Assembly: GCA_020718965.1 (NCBI GenBank)
Contig: DYRE01000144.1
Span: forward strand, 1 to 6,019
Direction: 5' to 3'
Origin: Desulfomonile tiedjei
Lineage (GTDB): Bacteria > Desulfobacterota > Desulfomonilia > Desulfomonilales > Desulfomonilaceae
Length of the DNA stretch: 6,019 nucleotides
Position numbers and translations under genes: made by a program. Within the stretch, counting starts at the first letter, position 1; each line of letters begins with the position of its first letter. The notes beneath the pieces were generated by a model that worked only from the letters and a program-made list of their open reading frames with translations, was not told the origin of the DNA and ran no database searches. Shown here piece after piece: positions 5,847 to 6,019 of this stretch.

Positions 5847-6019
5847 TTCGATAGGATTCATATTAGCTGCGCGAACCGCCGGATAAAACCCGGAAAGTAA
5901 TCCACACAATCCCAGCGCCAAGAGACCGGTGACAGAACTCGTCAATAGCAATAGAGGCTCAATGGTGAAACCTAACGCCAAGTTGAGGATTAGACAGGAA
6001 ATGGCAGCGCCCCCTACCC
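5829..6019 (-). CDS. C-terminal end of a second MacB/FtsX-type permease (5' part outside window)
   Basis: On the minus strand an open frame enters from the right edge and ends at TGA 5831-5829, giving 62 residues of the C-terminus. They comprise the end of one hydrophobic segment (ISCLILNLALGFTIEPLLLL), a last membrane helix rich in Leu and Gly (SVTGLLALGLCGLLSGF), and the terminal motif YPAVRAANMNPIEAMRFE. This is the usual tail of FtsX/MacB permeases, and it resembles the tail of the plus-strand neighbour (PARSASRLDPATAIRFE). The two genes converge with 21 bases between stops. An ATPase or fusion-protein gene, if present, would lie upstream, beyond the right edge. Confidence 0.88.
   Translation of the reverse strand, partial: VGGAAISCLILNLALGFTIEPLLLLTSSVTGLLALGLCGLLSGFYPAVRAANMNPIEAMRFE

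Noticed and set aside
5689..5886. Plus-strand open frame of 65 codons spanning both permease ends
   Set aside because: It overlaps two genes with clear FtsX-type C-termini in other frames and has no ribosome site or family resemblance.

Overview
The window looks like a chromosomal segment from an anaerobic, signalling-rich Desulfobacterota (deltaproteobacterial) bacterium. That is an inference from gene style: a large soluble hybrid histidine kinase beside a V4R protein, a DUF2007-like membrane protein, MacB-type permeases and IS5-type debris, with base composition near 45-50% GC. No rRNA, tRNA or CRISPR array is visible.

Left part (1-2808, minus strand): a two-gene operon. The upstream gene encodes a stand-alone V4R-domain protein with a complete Cys/Glu/Cys/Cys zinc-site pattern. 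It is followed 11 bases later by a hybrid histidine kinase (HAMP-like region, PAS, HisKA, HATPase_c, REC, REC), which runs off the left edge. The kinase has no membrane segment, so the V4R protein is the natural candidate for its sensory partner. The leader of the V4R gene can fold into two mutually exclusive hairpins, one of which hides a perfect Shine-Dalgarno sequence.

Middle part (2809-4613): mostly non-coding or decayed DNA around one intact minus-strand gene (3140-3703). That gene encodes a DUF2007-like domain followed by two membrane helices and a coiled-coil tail. Upstream of it lie a stretch with GGGGACA-like motifs, a minus-strand gene wrecked by stops and a frameshift (3964-4237), and the first 63 codons of an IS5-family transposase (4361-4552). 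This is a zone of past insertion and decay.

Right part (4614-6019): a complete MacB/FtsX-type ABC transporter permease on the plus strand. Only 21 bases separate it from the C-terminal end of a second, related permease on the minus strand, which runs off the right edge. No ABC ATPase or membrane-fusion protein is visible, so the transporter's partners, if they are nearby, lie outside the window.
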